A stretch of 64,000 nucleotides of DNA from Mycolicibacterium sarraceniae (GCF_010731875.1 NZ_AP022595.1:3844001-3908000), one strand, 5' to 3'; counted from the first letter of the stretch, positions 28,652 to 37,514 are shown. Notes: generated from the letters alone by a model not told the origin. Made by a program: numbers and translations.

Positions 28652-28670
28652 TTAGTGCAGACTAACCTTA
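28652..28670. promoter_or_regulatory. IdeR-like iron box between bfd and bfr
   Basis: The 19 bases ttagtgcagactaacctta match the IdeR consensus TWAGGTWAGSCTWACCTWA at 15 of 19 positions, with the mismatches clustered in the left half. It lies 43 bp from the bfd start and ~100 bp from the bfr start. In mycobacteria iron-loaded IdeR activates bacterioferritin genes. Confidence 0.65.
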
Positions 28671-28768
28671 GTTAGGCCCGCCTACAACACCCCGACCGAT
28701 CAAAGTTCGCAAATCCGGTATCGGCCCTGCATTAGGGTTATTTCCACAGCCACCCAAGGGGAGTCGTC

Positions 28769-29248
28769 ATGCAAGGTGACCCGGAAGTTCTGCGCCTGCT
28801 CAACGAGCAGCTCACCAGCGAACTGACCGCGATCAATCAGTACTTCCTGCATTCGAAGATGCAGGACAATTGGGGCTTCACGGAGCTGGCCAAACACACC
28901 AGGGACGAATCGTTCGACGAGATGCGGCACGCCGAGGCGATCACCGACCGCATCCTGCTCCTCGACGGTCTGCCCAACTACCAGCGGCTGGGCTCACTTC
29001 GAATTGGCCAGAGCCTGCGCGAGCAGTTCGAAAGCGATCTGGCGATCGAGTACGAGGTGGTCGCCCGGCTCAAACCCGCCATCGTCGTGTGTCGCGAGAA
29101 GCTGGACTCCACCACGGCCAACCTCTTCGAGGAGATCGTTGCCGATGAGGAGCACCATATCGACTACCTCGAGACGCAGCTCGAGCTGATGGACAAACTC
29201 GGCGTCGAGCTCTACTCCGCGCAGTGCGTGTCGCGCCCGCCGAGCTGA
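28769..29248 (+). CDS. bfrA: Bacterioferritin (iron storage, haem-binding)
   Basis: A 159-residue bacterioferritin that assembles into a 24-mer, oxidises Fe(II) and stores iron in the cytosol. All ferroxidase ligands are present at canonical positions: Glu18, Glu51, His54, Glu94, Glu127 and His130. Met52 is the haem ligand. Length matches BfrA. The ATG at 28769 has AAGGGGAG about 6 nt upstream. It pairs with the divergent bfd gene, and the shared intergenic region carries an IdeR-like site. Confidence 0.96.
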   Translation: MQGDPEVLRLLNEQLTSELTAINQYFLHSKMQDNWGFTELAKHTRDESFDEMRHAEAITDRILLLDGLPNYQRLGSLRIGQSLREQFESDLAIEYEVVARLKPAIVVCREKLDSTTANLFEEIVADEEHHIDYLETQLELMDKLGVELYSAQCVSRPPS

Positions 29249-29270
29249 CATAAAACCTCGTCGGAAAAAC

Positions 29271-29284
29271 TAGAACGCGTTCCA
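29271..29284. promoter_or_regulatory. KstR-type palindrome upstream of AhpD-like gene
   Basis: tagaacgcgttcca fits the KstR consensus TNNAACNNGTTNNA at every fixed position. It lies 30 bp upstream of the start of the carboxymuconolactone-decarboxylase-family gene, where a repressor would block transcription. Confidence 0.55.
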
Positions 29285-29314
29285 GATTCGCCTCTCGTGG
29301 CGTACGGTCGCGCG

Positions 29315-29812
29315 ATGAGCCGAATCGGAAATTTCGCCGAAGATGACGTCGCCGGTTGGATCGTCAAGTCCCCGGACATCGGAACGGCGATGGCGGGCTT
29401 CAGCGGTGCGGTCTACAGCGAGAAGAACCGCCTGCCGATGCGGGTGCGCGAGCTCGCCCGCGCTGTGATCGCCCACGACAACGAATGCGTCTTGTGCCAG
29501 AACACCCGCGACGCCGACGGACCCGCCGCCGGAGTCGATGAGGAGCTCTACGACCACGCCCTGGAATGGCAGACCTGGCCGGGTTACAGCGACCAGGAGC
29601 GCGTCGCTGCGGAGTTCGCGCACCGGTTCGGCACCGACCACGTGAACCTCAAGTACGACGAGGACTTCTGGGATCGCGCCCACGCCCAGTTCTCCGATGA
29701 GCTGCTCGCCGACCTGACGTTGTCGTGCGCGATGTGGATCGGCATGGGCCGCATGCTGTCCACTCTGGACATCGGGCAGAGCTGCAAGCTGACCCTGCCC
29801 AGCCGCGCCTAG
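29315..29812 (+). CDS. Carboxymuconolactone decarboxylase/AhpD-family protein
   Basis: A 165-residue all-helical protein of the CMD/AhpD superfamily. The motif RVRELARAVIAHDNECVLCQ gives the ECxxC pair that in AhpD-type proteins forms the redox Cys pair, so a peroxidase or thiol-disulfide role is possible. The ATG at 29315 starts MSRIGNFAEDD. A KstR-type palindrome 30 bp upstream suggests the gene belongs to a lipid or sterol regulon (inference). Confidence 0.75.
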   Translation: MSRIGNFAEDDVAGWIVKSPDIGTAMAGFSGAVYSEKNRLPMRVRELARAVIAHDNECVLCQNTRDADGPAAGVDEELYDHALEWQTWPGYSDQERVAAEFAHRFGTDHVNLKYDEDFWDRAHAQFSDELLADLTLSCAMWIGMGRMLSTLDIGQSCKLTLPSRA

Positions 29813-29837
29813 CGGTTATTCCGCGCAACAACGGGGT

Positions 29838-30212
29838 GTGGTCGGCACAGTAAGCTGCCATGACCACATCGCCAATGTGCCCCTGGTGGACAACCACCTA
29901 CATGGCTACTGGCTGACGCCCGGTGATCGCCGGCGCTTCGAGAACGGCCTCAACGAGGCCAATATCGAGCCGTTGGCCGACGTCGCGTCGGGTTTCGACA
30001 GCCAGCTCTGCTTCGCGGTGCGAGCGCACTGTGCACCGCTGTTGGGCCTGCCCGAACATGTTGACCCGCATAGCTATTGGGACCGACGCCACGAGATGAC
30101 TGAAGATCAGCTGGCGCGGGTGTTCCTACCGGCCGCGGGTGACGACGCCGACGCATTTCGGCGTGGTCGACTTGATCGGGCGGGAGAACGCCCGATACCG
30201 GTTGTAGGTTGA
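29838..30212 (+). pseudogene. Amidohydrolase remnant (Rv1879-like)
   Basis: The first ~95 codons match a metal-dependent amidohydrolase: VPLVDNHLHGYWLT with the HxH metal motif, RRRFENGLNEAN, FAVRAHCAPLLGLPEHVDP and LARVFLPAAG. Then most of the enzyme is missing. The last codons in another frame read VVDLIGRENARYRL-stop (TAG 30205-30207), like an amidohydrolase C-terminus. A ~380-residue gene has thus shrunk to ~125 codons. In M. tuberculosis, by recollection, an amidohydrolase (Rv1879) lies between glnA3 and cyp140; glnA3 is absent here. Confidence 0.72.
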
Positions 30213-30611
30213 TCAGGTGGGCGGGAAGTGGGTCCATCTGGCGATATCGGCCGGACCCGTGCACAGCAGCGGCACGCCGGGCACGTTGACCTGCCACTCG
30301 TCGCCGGCCATCCGCTCCTGGGCGGTGGTACCCGGCGTCGAGCAGGACAGCGCGTTCTGAGCCTCGCCGACGAGCGGGCCGGTCGGCATCCATACGCCAC
30401 TAGCCGCGCAGATCAGAGTTCCGTTGTTGGCGTCCATACCGAACACGAATGAGGGGCTCGGCGTGCATGGCGTTCCGCTGACGACGTTGCGGGCCACGTT
30501 CGGTACGCAGCTCGTTGAGTGGCACGACGTGGCTGACGACGGAGCGGCCAGCGAGATCGTCGTTGTGAACAGTCCGCCCGCGATAACCGCCGCAATGACG
30601 ATCGTGCGCAT
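30213..30611 (-). CDS. Small secreted protein with conserved cysteines
   Basis: A 132-residue exported protein I do not recognise. The N-terminus MRTIVIAAVIAGGLFTTTIS is a signal peptide with a likely cleavage after SSA near residue 27. The mature part has six Cys (for example SCHSTSC and GTPC), probably in disulfides, and ends ARWTHFPPT. The ATG at 30611 is preceded by GGAGGCAG; the frame is open further up without support. Small cysteine-containing exported proteins of this kind are frequent in mycobacteria. Function unknown. Confidence 0.7.
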   Translation of the reverse strand: MRTIVIAAVIAGGLFTTTISLAAPSSATSCHSTSCVPNVARNVVSGTPCTPSPSFVFGMDANNGTLICAASGVWMPTGPLVGEAQNALSCSTPGTTAQERMAGDEWQVNVPGVPLLCTGPADIARWTHFPPT

Positions 30612-30840
30612 CTCTGCCTCCTGCTGATCGGACCGGCATCCGTCGTTGGCGAAATTTTTTCCCCCATGAGAAACTGGCAGGTTTCGCGGATGGTCCTCTG
30701 CCAGTGGTTCGCAACCGGCTGGCTCCTGGCCGGGCCGCGGTACCCGCTGTGCTGTGCTCGCGAGTGAGGCGGTCCGCATGGCCGAAGTCTGCCAGGACCG
30801 GGCGCGCGTATCGTGGCCAAGGCGAGGTCGACGAGGGATC

Positions 30841-31311
30841 TCAGATCAGCCCGGTGGCGTCGAACATCCACGACATGTCCGCCTGGGCAAGATCTTCCAG
30901 CCAGGTGGGCGGAGCGAAACTCGTCAGCCCGTTCATATCCCAGTAGTCCTTCCACAGCGTGATCTTGCCGTTCTCGACCTTGTGCACGGTGACAAAGCGC
31001 AGCACACCTTGCTCGCCGGTCGTGAACGTCCACGTCTCGGAATGCTCGTACATGGTGTCCACGCCGTTGCTGACCAACACGCCGTCGTGGTTTTCATAGC
31101 CCGCCAACGGCTCGAGCCCGATTTTCAGCCGCTTGACGATGTCCTCGGGACCGCGCGCGGCCGCGATCGGTCCGACCGGCATGTCGACGTAGATGCAGTC
31201 GTCGGACAGGAACGTCTTGACCGTCTCCCAGTCTCGGTTGGACAACGCCTTCCACATGCCGAGCACCGTCTGTGCGATGTCGGTGGGGACCGCCGAAGTG
31301 TCAATTGACAT
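30841..31311 (-). CDS. SnoaL/limonene-epoxide-hydrolase-like protein
   Basis: A 156-residue NTF2-fold protein of the SnoaL / limonene-1,2-epoxide hydrolase type: NRDWETVKTFLSDDCIYVDM, then GPEDIVKRLKIGL, GVDTMYEHSETWTF and WKDYWDMNGLT. The D-x-x-Y-W-D and Arg/Asp pattern is similar to epoxide-hydrolase relatives, but enzyme activity is not assured. The ATG at 31311 lies inside the 3' end of the upstream D-aminoacylase-type gene (11-bp overlap), so the two are translated from one message. Confidence 0.78.
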   Translation of the reverse strand: MSIDTSAVPTDIAQTVLGMWKALSNRDWETVKTFLSDDCIYVDMPVGPIAAARGPEDIVKRLKIGLEPLAGYENHDGVLVSNGVDTMYEHSETWTFTTGEQGVLRFVTVHKVENGKITLWKDYWDMNGLTSFAPPTWLEDLAQADMSWMFDATGLI

Positions 31312-33103
31312 GTGCCAGCTCCGATTCCTTGGTAGGTCCGGGGGTGGTTCCCGGTGCCGGCGTTGTCCGGCCCACCCGCAAGAAGCTCCCGGTGCGCTGC
31401 ACACCGAGCACGGGCGTGGGCTCCCCGTCACGGACCACCGCGCGCCCGCCGATCAACACCAGCTCGACGGCTTCGTTGTTGCGGTTGACCATCCGGGACA
31501 GGCCCCCGTATTGCTCGACGGGCTCCTCGGCGTAGTCATCGAGACGACTGTCGAGGTGAGCAGGGTCGACCACGACGAGATCAGCGCGATCGCCGACGCG
31601 CAGGTGGCCGGCGTCGATCTGATACCAATCGGCCAGCTCGCCGGTCATCCGGTGCACCGCCTGCTCGACGGACATGAACGACCGTCCGCTGCGCTGGGCG
31701 TCACGCACATGACGCAACAGCCGAAGCCCGGAGTTGTAGAACGCCATATTGCGCAGGTGCGCACCGGCATCGGAGAAGCCCATCTGAATGCCGGGATCCT
31801 TGGCCAGCTTCTTGAGCACCTCGGGGCGGTGATTGGAAATGGTCGTACGCCAGCGCAGGGCGGTGCCATGCTCGAGCACGAGGTCCAGGAACGCGTCGAC
31901 CGGGTGCAGCCCGCGGTCCTTGCCGACCTGTCCGAACGACTTACCCACGACGGATTCGTCGGGGCAGCCGACGATATCGGCGTCGAAGAAGTCGCGATGC
32001 CAGACCCGAACCCCGTATTTGGTGTCGTAGTCCTTGCGGAACTGGCGCCGGTAGTTCTCGTCCTTGAGCAGCGTGTTGCGCTCGACCTCGTCACGTAGAT
32101 GCAGCGCGGCCGCTCCGGAGCCGAACTCCTCGAACACCACCAGATCGATGCCGTCGGCGTAGACCTCGAACGGAACCGGCAGGTGCTGCCAGCGGAAATC
32201 ACCGCCGAACGTGTTGGCCGCCTTGGCCAGCGGGCCCAGCAACAGGATGGCGAACGGATTGGATTTGACATCGGCCGCCGACAGCAGGCTGGTCTTGAGC
32301 TTGTCGCGCAGTACCGGAAGTGATTGCACCACTTGCGATAAGAGGTTCACTGGGTTCTGGATGTCCGGGCCGGACTGCAGCACGCGGCCACGCTTGCGCA
32401 GCAGTGACTTGAGGCGGCGCAGCTCACGCGGCTTGGCGTACGTGGACGGCAGTGTGCGGGAGCGGCAGGTGTCGCCGTCGATCTTGTCGAAAAGCAACTG
32501 CATCGAGGACATCCCGACGAATCCGGCATCCAGGGCTTCGGCGAGCATGCGCTCCATCTCGGCCTGCTGCGTTGCGCTGGGCCGCACGTCGTCCCGGGTG
32601 GCGCGATCCAATCCCATGACGGCAGTGCGCATATCGGAGTGACCGATGAACGCCGCGATGTTCGGGCCCAGCGGCCGGGACTCCAGGGCCTGTATGTATT
32701 GATCGGCGGTATTCCAGGTCTTGGCCCCGTCGACCGCGGCGATGACGTGCTCGCGTGGGATCGCCTCCACCCGGCCGAACAGATCGCCGGCATCGCTGCC
32801 GTCGACGTGGATGGTCGACAGTGAACAGGAGCCCAGCAGAATTGTGGTGACGCCGTGGCGCACCGACTCCGGCAGGCCGGGGCCGCCCAGCACCTCGACG
32901 TCGTAGTGGGTGTGGATGTCGACCATGCCCGGCATCACCCATTTGCCCCCTGCATCGACGACATCGTCGCAGCCGGTCACGTCGAGCGGGCGCAGGCTGA
33001 CTACGGCGACCCGGCCGTCCTTGATGCCGATGTCACGGATTCCGGACGGGGCTCCCGTGCCGTCGAACCACCGGCCGTTGCGGATGATCGTGTCGTAGGT
33101 CAC
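31301..33103 (-). CDS. N-acyl-D-amino-acid deacylase family amidohydrolase
   Basis: A ~600-residue zinc amidohydrolase of the D-aminoacylase group. It has an N-terminal beta segment (DTIIRNGRWFDGTGAPSGIR), the metal motif GMVDIHTHYDVE at residue ~60, GHSDMRTAVMG, SDAGAHLRNM with a metal Asp, and a typical C-terminal GDRADLVVVDPAHL. Mycobacteria carry several of these with unknown substrates. The start is uncertain: a GTG at 33103 gives MTYDTIIRNG as in relatives, and a TTG at 33112 is also possible. The gene overlaps the following SnoaL gene by 11 bp. Confidence 0.85.
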   Translation of the reverse strand: MTYDTIIRNGRWFDGTGAPSGIRDIGIKDGRVAVVSLRPLDVTGCDDVVDAGGKWVMPGMVDIHTHYDVEVLGGPGLPESVRHGVTTILLGSCSLSTIHVDGSDAGDLFGRVEAIPREHVIAAVDGAKTWNTADQYIQALESRPLGPNIAAFIGHSDMRTAVMGLDRATRDDVRPSATQQAEMERMLAEALDAGFVGMSSMQLLFDKIDGDTCRSRTLPSTYAKPRELRRLKSLLRKRGRVLQSGPDIQNPVNLLSQVVQSLPVLRDKLKTSLLSAADVKSNPFAILLLGPLAKAANTFGGDFRWQHLPVPFEVYADGIDLVVFEEFGSGAAALHLRDEVERNTLLKDENYRRQFRKDYDTKYGVRVWHRDFFDADIVGCPDESVVGKSFGQVGKDRGLHPVDAFLDLVLEHGTALRWRTTISNHRPEVLKKLAKDPGIQMGFSDAGAHLRNMAFYNSGLRLLRHVRDAQRSGRSFMSVEQAVHRMTGELADWYQIDAGHLRVGDRADLVVVDPAHLDSRLDDYAEEPVEQYGGLSRMVNRNNEAVELVLIGGRAVVRDGEPTPVLGVQRTGSFLRVGRTTPAPGTTPGPTKESELAHVN

Positions 33104-33159
33104 GAACGTCAATAGAACCGTCCGCCCGGACGGGTGTCAACGATTTAGTGGACACTTTC

Positions 33160-33662
33160 TCAGATGTGTTTACTCACAGGGGTGAACAGGCGTCGGGCTG
33201 TCGACCGTCGAGATCGGTGAACATAGGGCGTCAGCTCGTGCCCGAGCGCACACGCCAACCGGTTGACCGCGGATTTCACCGCGTCGTAGAACGCCGACAG
33301 CCGGGAGGCGTGTGCGTTGCACTCGGCGGTGCCGTCCGTCATATCGACCCGCTGTCGATGTCGTGTTCCCAGATGGGGCGATTCCATTCCGGTGGCGGCC
33401 CCTTGAGGATCTCGGCACCCCAGATGTCGTTGACCAGCACATCAATTCGGCCATAGTCGGCCCGGCTTCGGTCGGCGAGCCCGCGCACCTGCGCGGCGTC
33501 TAGATGATCGACTTGGATTGCCACGCCGGTTCCCTCGGGGTCGTCCTCCCAACGGCAGTGGCTGAACGTCTTGACCTGGTCGCCGGTCTCACCGCCGAAC
33601 AGCCGGGCCAGTTCCCTTTGCTCCGTGGCGAGCAGGTGGACGGCGCGATGTGTCATGGCCAC
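33160..33662 (-). pseudogene. Short-chain dehydrogenase remnant
   Basis: Two SDR pieces lie head to tail. The upstream one reads GVAIQVDHLDAAQVRGLADR, then DYGRIDVLVNDIWGAEILKG, and stops after PIWEHDIDSG. The downstream one, in another frame, reads MTDGTAECNAHASRLSAFYD, then AVKSAVNRLACALGHEL, which covers the SDR Tyr-x-x-x-Lys region (YDxxK). The intervening ~30 residues and the nucleotide-binding N-terminus are missing. The first ~40 codons from 33662 (MAMTHRAVHLL...) are not SDR-like and I cannot place them. This cannot encode an active enzyme. Confidence 0.7.
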
Positions 33663-33719
33663 CTCCTCGAAGATCCTGCTTTCACCTGACGCTTACCTAA
33701 AAGGCGCATACTCGCGTGG

Positions 33720-34634
33720 GTGACTCAACTACAGCGCTACATCGCCGAAGAGATCGCCACCGATCACGTCGACGGTCTGCTGAGCCGCCGAGAAGCTATG
33801 CGGCGCCTGGCACTGCTGGGTATGGGCGCCGCGGCGGCGAGTTCGTTGATCGCTGCGTGCGCCACGGACAAGCCCGCTCCGGCGTCTTCGTCCTCACTGT
33901 CCCCGTCCACCACCGCGCCGACATCGGCTGCGCCACCACCCGGGATGGCCGGTGCGCTGCCCACCACACCCATCACCTGGGTGGGGCCGAAGGGGCAACT
34001 CCGGGGTGCCTGGGCGCAGGCCGCCACACCGCGCGGCGCGGTCCTGGTGATCCACGAGAACAAGGGCCTCACCGACTGGGTGGGAACGGTCGCCGGCCGA
34101 CTCGCCGGCATCGGGTACAACGCGCTGGCCATCGATCTGCTCTCCGAGGAAGGTGGCACAGCTACATTCACCGACCCGGCCGCGGCGACCGCCGCACTGG
34201 GCAATATCGCACCGGACCGGTTTATCGCCGATCTCAGATCCGGGCTTGACGAGCTGGCGCGCCGTTCACCGGGCCAGAATCTGGCCGTCGTCGGCTTCTG
34301 CTTCGGTGGCGGCCTGGTGTGGCGACTGCTGGCCGCGGGGGAGCCCCGGCTGGCGGCGGCGGTGCCGTTTTACGGTCCGTTGCCGGACAATCCAAATTTC
34401 GGCAGGTCGAAGAACGTTGCCGTGCTGGGCCTGTATGGCGCGCTCGACCAGCGCGTCACGTCGTCCGAACCGGCCGCCAAGGCGGCGTTGGATCAGGCCG
34501 GTGTGGTCAATGTCCTGGTGGTGGAGCCGGACGCCGACCATGCGTTCTTCAACGACAGCGGACCGCGCTACAACGCGGTCGCAGCCGCAGATGCGTGGAA
34601 TCGATTGCAGGACTGGTTCTCTCGCAACCTCTAG
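33720..34634 (+). CDS. Dienelactone-hydrolase-family lipoprotein with Tat-like signal
   Basis: A 304-residue exported alpha/beta hydrolase. The N-terminus has SRREAMRRLALLGMGAA, a twin-arginine-like signal, ending in a lipobox LIAAC near residue 47, then a Ser/Pro-rich linker. The catalytic domain (from ~85) contains GFCFGGG with a Cys nucleophile, as in dienelactone hydrolase, then GALDQRV (Asp) and DADHAFFND (His). The GTG at 33720 is the most upstream plausible start and keeps the full N-terminal helix. Substrate unknown; a surface-anchored hydrolase is inferred. Confidence 0.83.
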   Translation: MTQLQRYIAEEIATDHVDGLLSRREAMRRLALLGMGAAAASSLIAACATDKPAPASSSSLSPSTTAPTSAAPPPGMAGALPTTPITWVGPKGQLRGAWAQAATPRGAVLVIHENKGLTDWVGTVAGRLAGIGYNALAIDLLSEEGGTATFTDPAAATAALGNIAPDRFIADLRSGLDELARRSPGQNLAVVGFCFGGGLVWRLLAAGEPRLAAAVPFYGPLPDNPNFGRSKNVAVLGLYGALDQRVTSSEPAAKAALDQAGVVNVLVVEPDADHAFFNDSGPRYNAVAAADAWNRLQDWFSRNL

Positions 34635-34750
34635 TTGTCGAGCCGCACGGCGACCATGACCCGGCCGCGGGCATCCCTGGTGGCGACGGCGTGGCCGGGT
34701 CGCTCGATGCCGTCCAGCAGGATAGTGAGCGGTGCGCCGCGCCACAACCT
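34635..34750 (-). pseudogene. Possible C-terminal fragment of an unidentified protein
   Basis: On the minus strand ~37 codons read WRGAPLTILLDGIERPGHAV then ATRDARGRVMVAVRLDN-stop. This looks like a well-formed protein C-terminus without any start or upstream part, and it abuts the stop of the dienelactone-hydrolase gene. I cannot name its family. It fits the local pattern of deletion remnants, but chance is not excluded. Confidence 0.3.
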
Positions 34751-34874
34751 GCAACACATCCGAAATCTGCACGTGATCAACGGTAGTGCACTTGTGGCTG
34801 TTCACCGCATGTTCAGGACGCCGAAGGGCGGGCGTAGCCATGCGCACACCGCCGCGGGTTCAGATACGGCCATG

Positions 34875-36011
34875 ATGAGGGTCGCGCAAGTCGCGAACTT
34901 CTACGGCCCCCGATCCGGTGGCCTGCGCACCGCCGTCGACCGCCTGGGTGCCGAATACTGCGCGGCCGGGCACGAAGTGTTCCTCATCGTGCCCGGATCC
35001 ACTGCCGCCCACACCCTGCTTCCCAGTGGTGTCACCCGAATAACGTTGCCTGCCAAACAGATTCCATTCACCGGAGGATACCGCGCGGTCGTGCCCGCCC
35101 CGGTGACCACGCTGCTGGAGCAGCTGGCACCCGACGCGATCGAGGTGTCCGACCGGTTCACCCTGCGATCGCTGGGCCGATGGGGCGCCCGGCAGGGGAT
35201 TACCACGGTGATGATCTCCCACGAGCGCCTCGACCGGTTGACCGGACAGCTGCTGCCGAAACGGCTGGCGCGCCGGATCGCCGATATGGCCAACCGTCGG
35301 ACCGCGGCCAGGTACTACACGGTGCTGTGTACCACCAGCTTTGCCCGCGAAGAGTTCGATCGTATCGGTGCCCAGAACGTGATGACAGTGCCACTGGGGG
35401 TGGATCTCGACATGTTCCATCCCGATCGGTTCTGCACGTTCACCCGCAACCGCTGGGCCGATCCGCGTCAATTGCTTCTGGTGCACTGCGGTCGGCTTTC
35501 GGTGGAAAAACGTGCCGATCGAAGCATCGACGCCCTTGCTGCCCTTCGTGATTCAGGCATCGACGCCCGCCTGGTGATCGCTGGCGACGGGCCCATGCGG
35601 ACCCGGCTGCAACGGCAGGCGGCGCGGTTGCCGGTGGATTTCACCGGTTTCGTCGAATCTCGGGATGCCGTTGCCACGCTCTTGGCGTCCGCCGATATCG
35701 CATTGGCGCCCGGTCCGCATGAGACCTTCGGCCTGGCCGCCCTCGAGGCGCTGGCGTGCGGCACGCCAGCCGTCGTGTCCCGTACCTCCGCGCTGACCGA
35801 GATCCTGACCTCCGACAGCGGCGCGTGCGCCGACAATGATCCGCACGCCATCGCCCAAGCTGTCACCGGCGTGATGGACCGTCCTGAACACCAACGACGG
35901 TTCTGTGCGCGACGACGAGCCGAAACCTTCACCTGGCCGCGCGCCGCGGCCGGCATGCTGACCGCGTTGAGCGGTTTGACGCACGGCCCCGGCGGGAACG
36001 CCGCTGATTGA
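34875..36011 (+). CDS. GT4-family glycosyltransferase (PimC/MgtA-like mannosyltransferase)
   Basis: A 378-residue GT-B glycosyltransferase of family GT4. The N-terminal domain has MRVAQVANFYGPRSGGLRTA with the G-G-L/I nucleotide-sugar loop, and ISHERLDRL. The C-terminal domain has VHCGRLSVEKRADRSIDAL, VIAGDGPMR, and the E-x7-E motif GPHETFGLAALEALACGTPA. The sequence resembles mycobacterial alpha-mannosyltransferases of the PimC/MgtA kind, which act on phosphatidyl-inositol mannosides or glycolipids at the inner membrane; the precise acceptor is not proven. Starts at 34872 or 34875 are equally close; I chose the second (MRVAQV). The open frame extends further upstream but is not conserved. 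Confidence 0.82.
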   Translation: MRVAQVANFYGPRSGGLRTAVDRLGAEYCAAGHEVFLIVPGSTAAHTLLPSGVTRITLPAKQIPFTGGYRAVVPAPVTTLLEQLAPDAIEVSDRFTLRSLGRWGARQGITTVMISHERLDRLTGQLLPKRLARRIADMANRRTAARYYTVLCTTSFAREEFDRIGAQNVMTVPLGVDLDMFHPDRFCTFTRNRWADPRQLLLVHCGRLSVEKRADRSIDALAALRDSGIDARLVIAGDGPMRTRLQRQAARLPVDFTGFVESRDAVATLLASADIALAPGPHETFGLAALEALACGTPAVVSRTSALTEILTSDSGACADNDPHAIAQAVTGVMDRPEHQRRFCARRRAETFTWPRAAAGMLTALSGLTHGPGGNAAD

Positions 36012-36040
36012 TGGCGCCGCATTCGCGGTCCGCTCAATGA

Positions 36041-36244
36041 GTGGAACCACGGACGGCCACGAACACTGTCTGGATTGTCATCGCCGTGGTCGTGGCGTTG
36101 GTCGTCATCGGCGCACTGGTCTGGGTCGGAGGTAGGCCGAGGAAAACGCCGCCAAGCACCGCGATGTTTCGCCGGGGTGCATTCATCCCTTCTCGGCGAA
36201 ACGTCGGTTTGGGTGCTCGGGGGAGGCTGACGCGCCAAGGCTAA
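36041..36244 (+). CDS. Small single-helix membrane protein (doubtful)
   Basis: A GTG at 36041 opens 67 codons whose first 35 contain one strong transmembrane helix (NTVWIVIAVVVALVVIGALV) followed by WVGGRPRK, a common layout for small mycobacterial membrane proteins. The last third overlaps the 3' end of the convergent cyp140 gene and is low-complexity. This may be a real gene truncated at its 3' end, or a remnant. No function. Confidence 0.35.
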   Translation: MEPRTATNTVWIVIAVVVALVVIGALVWVGGRPRKTPPSTAMFRRGAFIPSRRNVGLGARGRLTRQG

Positions 36245-37514
36245 CCGGTAGTTGGGCCAACCCGCGCAGCACCCGCGTATCGCGCTGACTGCCGAGGCCG
36301 GCCAGCCGGGCCTCGGGGAAGCGCGTGAAGAACTGGCGCAAGCCCACCTCACCCTCGGCTCGCGCCAGCGCCGCTCCCAGACAGAAATGGCGGCCACCCG
36401 AAAAGGCAAGGTGCTTACCGGCATTGGGCCGGCCGATATCGAAGCGGTGGGGATCGTCGAAGACGGCGGGATCACAGTTTGCGGCGGCCAGATAGATCAC
36501 CACCATTTCGCCGGCCTTCACCCGCGTCCCCGCCACCTCGGTGTCGCGCAGGGCCAGCCGTGCCGAAAGCTGCACCGGTGATTCCAGTCGCAAGATTTCC
36601 TCGACCGCATTCGGCCACAGCGACGGATCGGCTACCAGGCGGGCGAGTTGGTCGGGATAGTTCAGCAGCAGCCGAATTCCATTGCCCAGCAGGTTCACTG
36701 TGGTCTCGAACCCGGCGGCGAGCACCAGTCCCGCGACGCCCTGCAGTTCGGCCTCATTCAGATGCGCGCCGTCCTCGGAGGCTGCGATCAGCTGGCTCAT
36801 CAGGTCATCGCCAGGGTGCTGACGCAGATGCTGCAGATGTGCCGACAGCCACTGGTTGAATCCGGAAAGGCCATGCTGCACCCGCTGGTATTGCGGCCAG
36901 GACAGCCCGACGTCCAAGCTCGGAGCCGCGAGCTCACCGAACTCGAGAATGCGCGGCCGGTCGGCATCCGGCACACCGAGAATGTCGCCGATCACCGCGA
37001 CCGGCAGCTGCGAGCAGTACCGCTCGATGATGTCGACCACTCCGGGACCGGCGGCCAGCCCGTCGAGCAGCTCCCCGGCGCTGTCTTCGACTCGATCGCG
37101 CAGCGCGGCCACCGCACGGCTGGTGAAGACCGACGAGACGGTCTTGCGATATCGGGTGTGCTCGGGTGGTTCGACCGCCAGCAGCGACGGTGGGCGCAGC
37201 GGGTGCAGCAGATTGGCGCGGGTGCGCTGTTCCAGCCAGCGCACCGGCGCGGGCAGATTGCCGCCGAGCACGATCACCCGGAAATCCTCGGAGCGCAACA
37301 GCTCGTGAGCCACCGCATGATCGACGGTCATGTGACCGACCCGGGTGCGGATCAGCGGGCCGCGCGGGCGCAGCTCGGTGTAGAAGGCGACCGGATTGGC
37401 GCGCACCCCCGGATCGGCCACCATCCGGGCCTGCGGATCACCGCGTCGCGCCGCAATTGTGGCGACCGTTCGGACCACCCCGTGCATCGCCAGCCAGTGC
37501 AGCCGTTGCTTCAT
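36183..37514 (-). CDS. cyp140: Cytochrome P450 of the CYP140 family
   Basis: A 443-residue soluble P450. The start MKQRLHWLAMHGVVRTVATI matches the N-terminus I recall for M. tuberculosis CYP140A1 (Rv1880c). The I-helix has AAGFETTVNLL (acid/Thr pair), the K-helix EEILRLESP (ExxR), and the haem loop FSGGRHFCLGAALARAE with the Cys ligand. Near-identity of long stretches such as EPPEHTRYRKTVS and FGELAAPSLDVG supports the family. The ATG at 37514 is preferred to one nine bases upstream because it matches the family start. Substrate unknown. It lies tandem with and downstream of cyp124, ~48 bp apart. Confidence 0.92.
   Translation of the reverse strand: MKQRLHWLAMHGVVRTVATIAARRGDPQARMVADPGVRANPVAFYTELRPRGPLIRTRVGHMTVDHAVAHELLRSEDFRVIVLGGNLPAPVRWLEQRTRANLLHPLRPPSLLAVEPPEHTRYRKTVSSVFTSRAVAALRDRVEDSAGELLDGLAAGPGVVDIIERYCSQLPVAVIGDILGVPDADRPRILEFGELAAPSLDVGLSWPQYQRVQHGLSGFNQWLSAHLQHLRQHPGDDLMSQLIAASEDGAHLNEAELQGVAGLVLAAGFETTVNLLGNGIRLLLNYPDQLARLVADPSLWPNAVEEILRLESPVQLSARLALRDTEVAGTRVKAGEMVVIYLAAANCDPAVFDDPHRFDIGRPNAGKHLAFSGGRHFCLGAALARAEGEVGLRQFFTRFPEARLAGLGSQRDTRVLRGLAQLPVSLGASASPEHPNRRFAEKG

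Noticed and set aside
28671..28690. A second IdeR box directly after the first
   Set aside because: gttaggcccgcc continues the motif by eye but matches the consensus at only about half the positions.
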